Position numbers and translations under genes: made by a program
In this document: positions 12,623 to 12,835 of the stretch, in pieces
Layout: each line of letters opens with the position of its first letter
How positions within the stretch are numbered: position 1 is the first letter of the stretch
NCBI GenBank assembly: GCA_021463315.1
Contig: JAJTXO010000055.1
Coordinates: forward strand, 1 to 12,835
DNA length: 12,835 nt
Direction of reading: 5' to 3'
Source of the DNA: Caldilineales bacterium
GTDB lineage: Bacteria > Chloroflexota > Anaerolineae > JAAEKA01
Notes under the pieces: generated by a model
Database searches by the model: none
What the model saw: the letters and a program-made list of their open reading frames with translations, nothing else
Told to the model about the DNA's origin: nothing

Positions 12623-12835
12623 CTTGTCACCTTGTCTTCTTGTCACCTTGTCTACTTGTCTACTTGTCACCTTGTCTTCTTGTCTTCTTGTCACCTTGTC
12701 ACCTTGTCACCTTGTCACCTTGTCACCTTGTCACCTTGTCACCTTGTCTTCTTATCTTCTTGTCTACTTGTCACCTTGTCACCTTGTCACCTTGTCACCT
12801 TGTCACCTTGTCACCTTGTCACCTTGTCACCTTGT
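12623..12835 (+). repeat. 8-bp tandem array D, at least 26 units, CTTGTCAC family
   Basis: Octamers are in register, mainly CTTGTCAC with CTTGTCTT, CTTGTCTA and one CTTATCTT variant. The second half of the array is almost pure CTTGTCAC. It is the reverse complement of the GTGACAAG units of arrays A and C. The array runs off the window end, so its length is unknown. Confidence 0.95.

Larger units (their letters stand above)
12064..12835. other. Gene-free, repeat- and hairpin-rich region
   Basis: No credible gene is visible on either strand in these 772 bp. Two octamer arrays (12095-12173 and 12623 to the window edge) face each other across about 450 bp. Between them lie a series of potential hairpins, the second copy of the 69-bp dispersed repeat, a 20-nt direct repeat and a short 9-nt-periodic CACAAAGAR motif. 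These parts are listed separately. Confidence 0.8.

Overview
The window is GC-rich bacterial DNA, by eye roughly 60-65% G+C. The best guess for the source is a Chloroflexota bacterium of the Anaerolineae/Caldilineae type, possibly a metagenome contig. That guess rests on the gene set: a sigma factor with the 'CLELFRRALQ...AW' region-2 style common in that phylum, a DUF2089-SHOCT protein, a thiolase/DUF35 pair, and abundant 8-bp tandem repeats between genes. It is an inference and has not been confirmed by any search.

Region 1 (60-6031, + strand) is one long operon-like run. It holds a small four-helix membrane protein, an overlapping YgzD-type HTH regulator, a NatA-like ABC ATPase and two NatB-like ABC-2 permeases. 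These are followed by a protein with a transglutaminase-like Cys/His arrangement and a DUF2804 protein, and the run ends at a 30-bp perfect palindrome that serves as a terminator. The regulator, ATPase and two permeases look like a complete exporter. What it exports cannot be read from the sequence.

Region 2 (6144-8191, + strand) opens with a near-consensus sigma-70 promoter in an AT-rich island. It encodes a DUF2089 zinc-ribbon/HTH protein with a SHOCT-like tail, a two-domain GNAT acetyltransferase and a small SHOCT-like protein.

Region 3 (8222-10066, - strand) converges on region 2. It carries a divergent sigma-70-family factor and, downstream of it, a soluble zinc-binding anti-sigma-like protein that has its own candidate promoter. 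Region 4 (10118-12063, - strand) is a SCP-x/archaeal-type thiolase followed by its usual partner, a DUF35 zinc-ribbon/OB-fold protein, and a clear intrinsic terminator.

The most unusual content is non-coding. Four tandem arrays of one 8-bp repeat family (GTGACARG / TAGACAAG and their complements) lie in the window, arranged as two facing pairs. One pair sits between the two permease genes and reaches into the 3' end of the first. The other pair brackets a hairpin-rich, gene-free stretch of about 450 bp upstream of the thiolase. A separate 69-bp dispersed repeat, about 87% identical, occurs once in that stretch and once, inverted, between the sigma factor and the anti-sigma gene. No clearly new enzymatic or defence system is visible.
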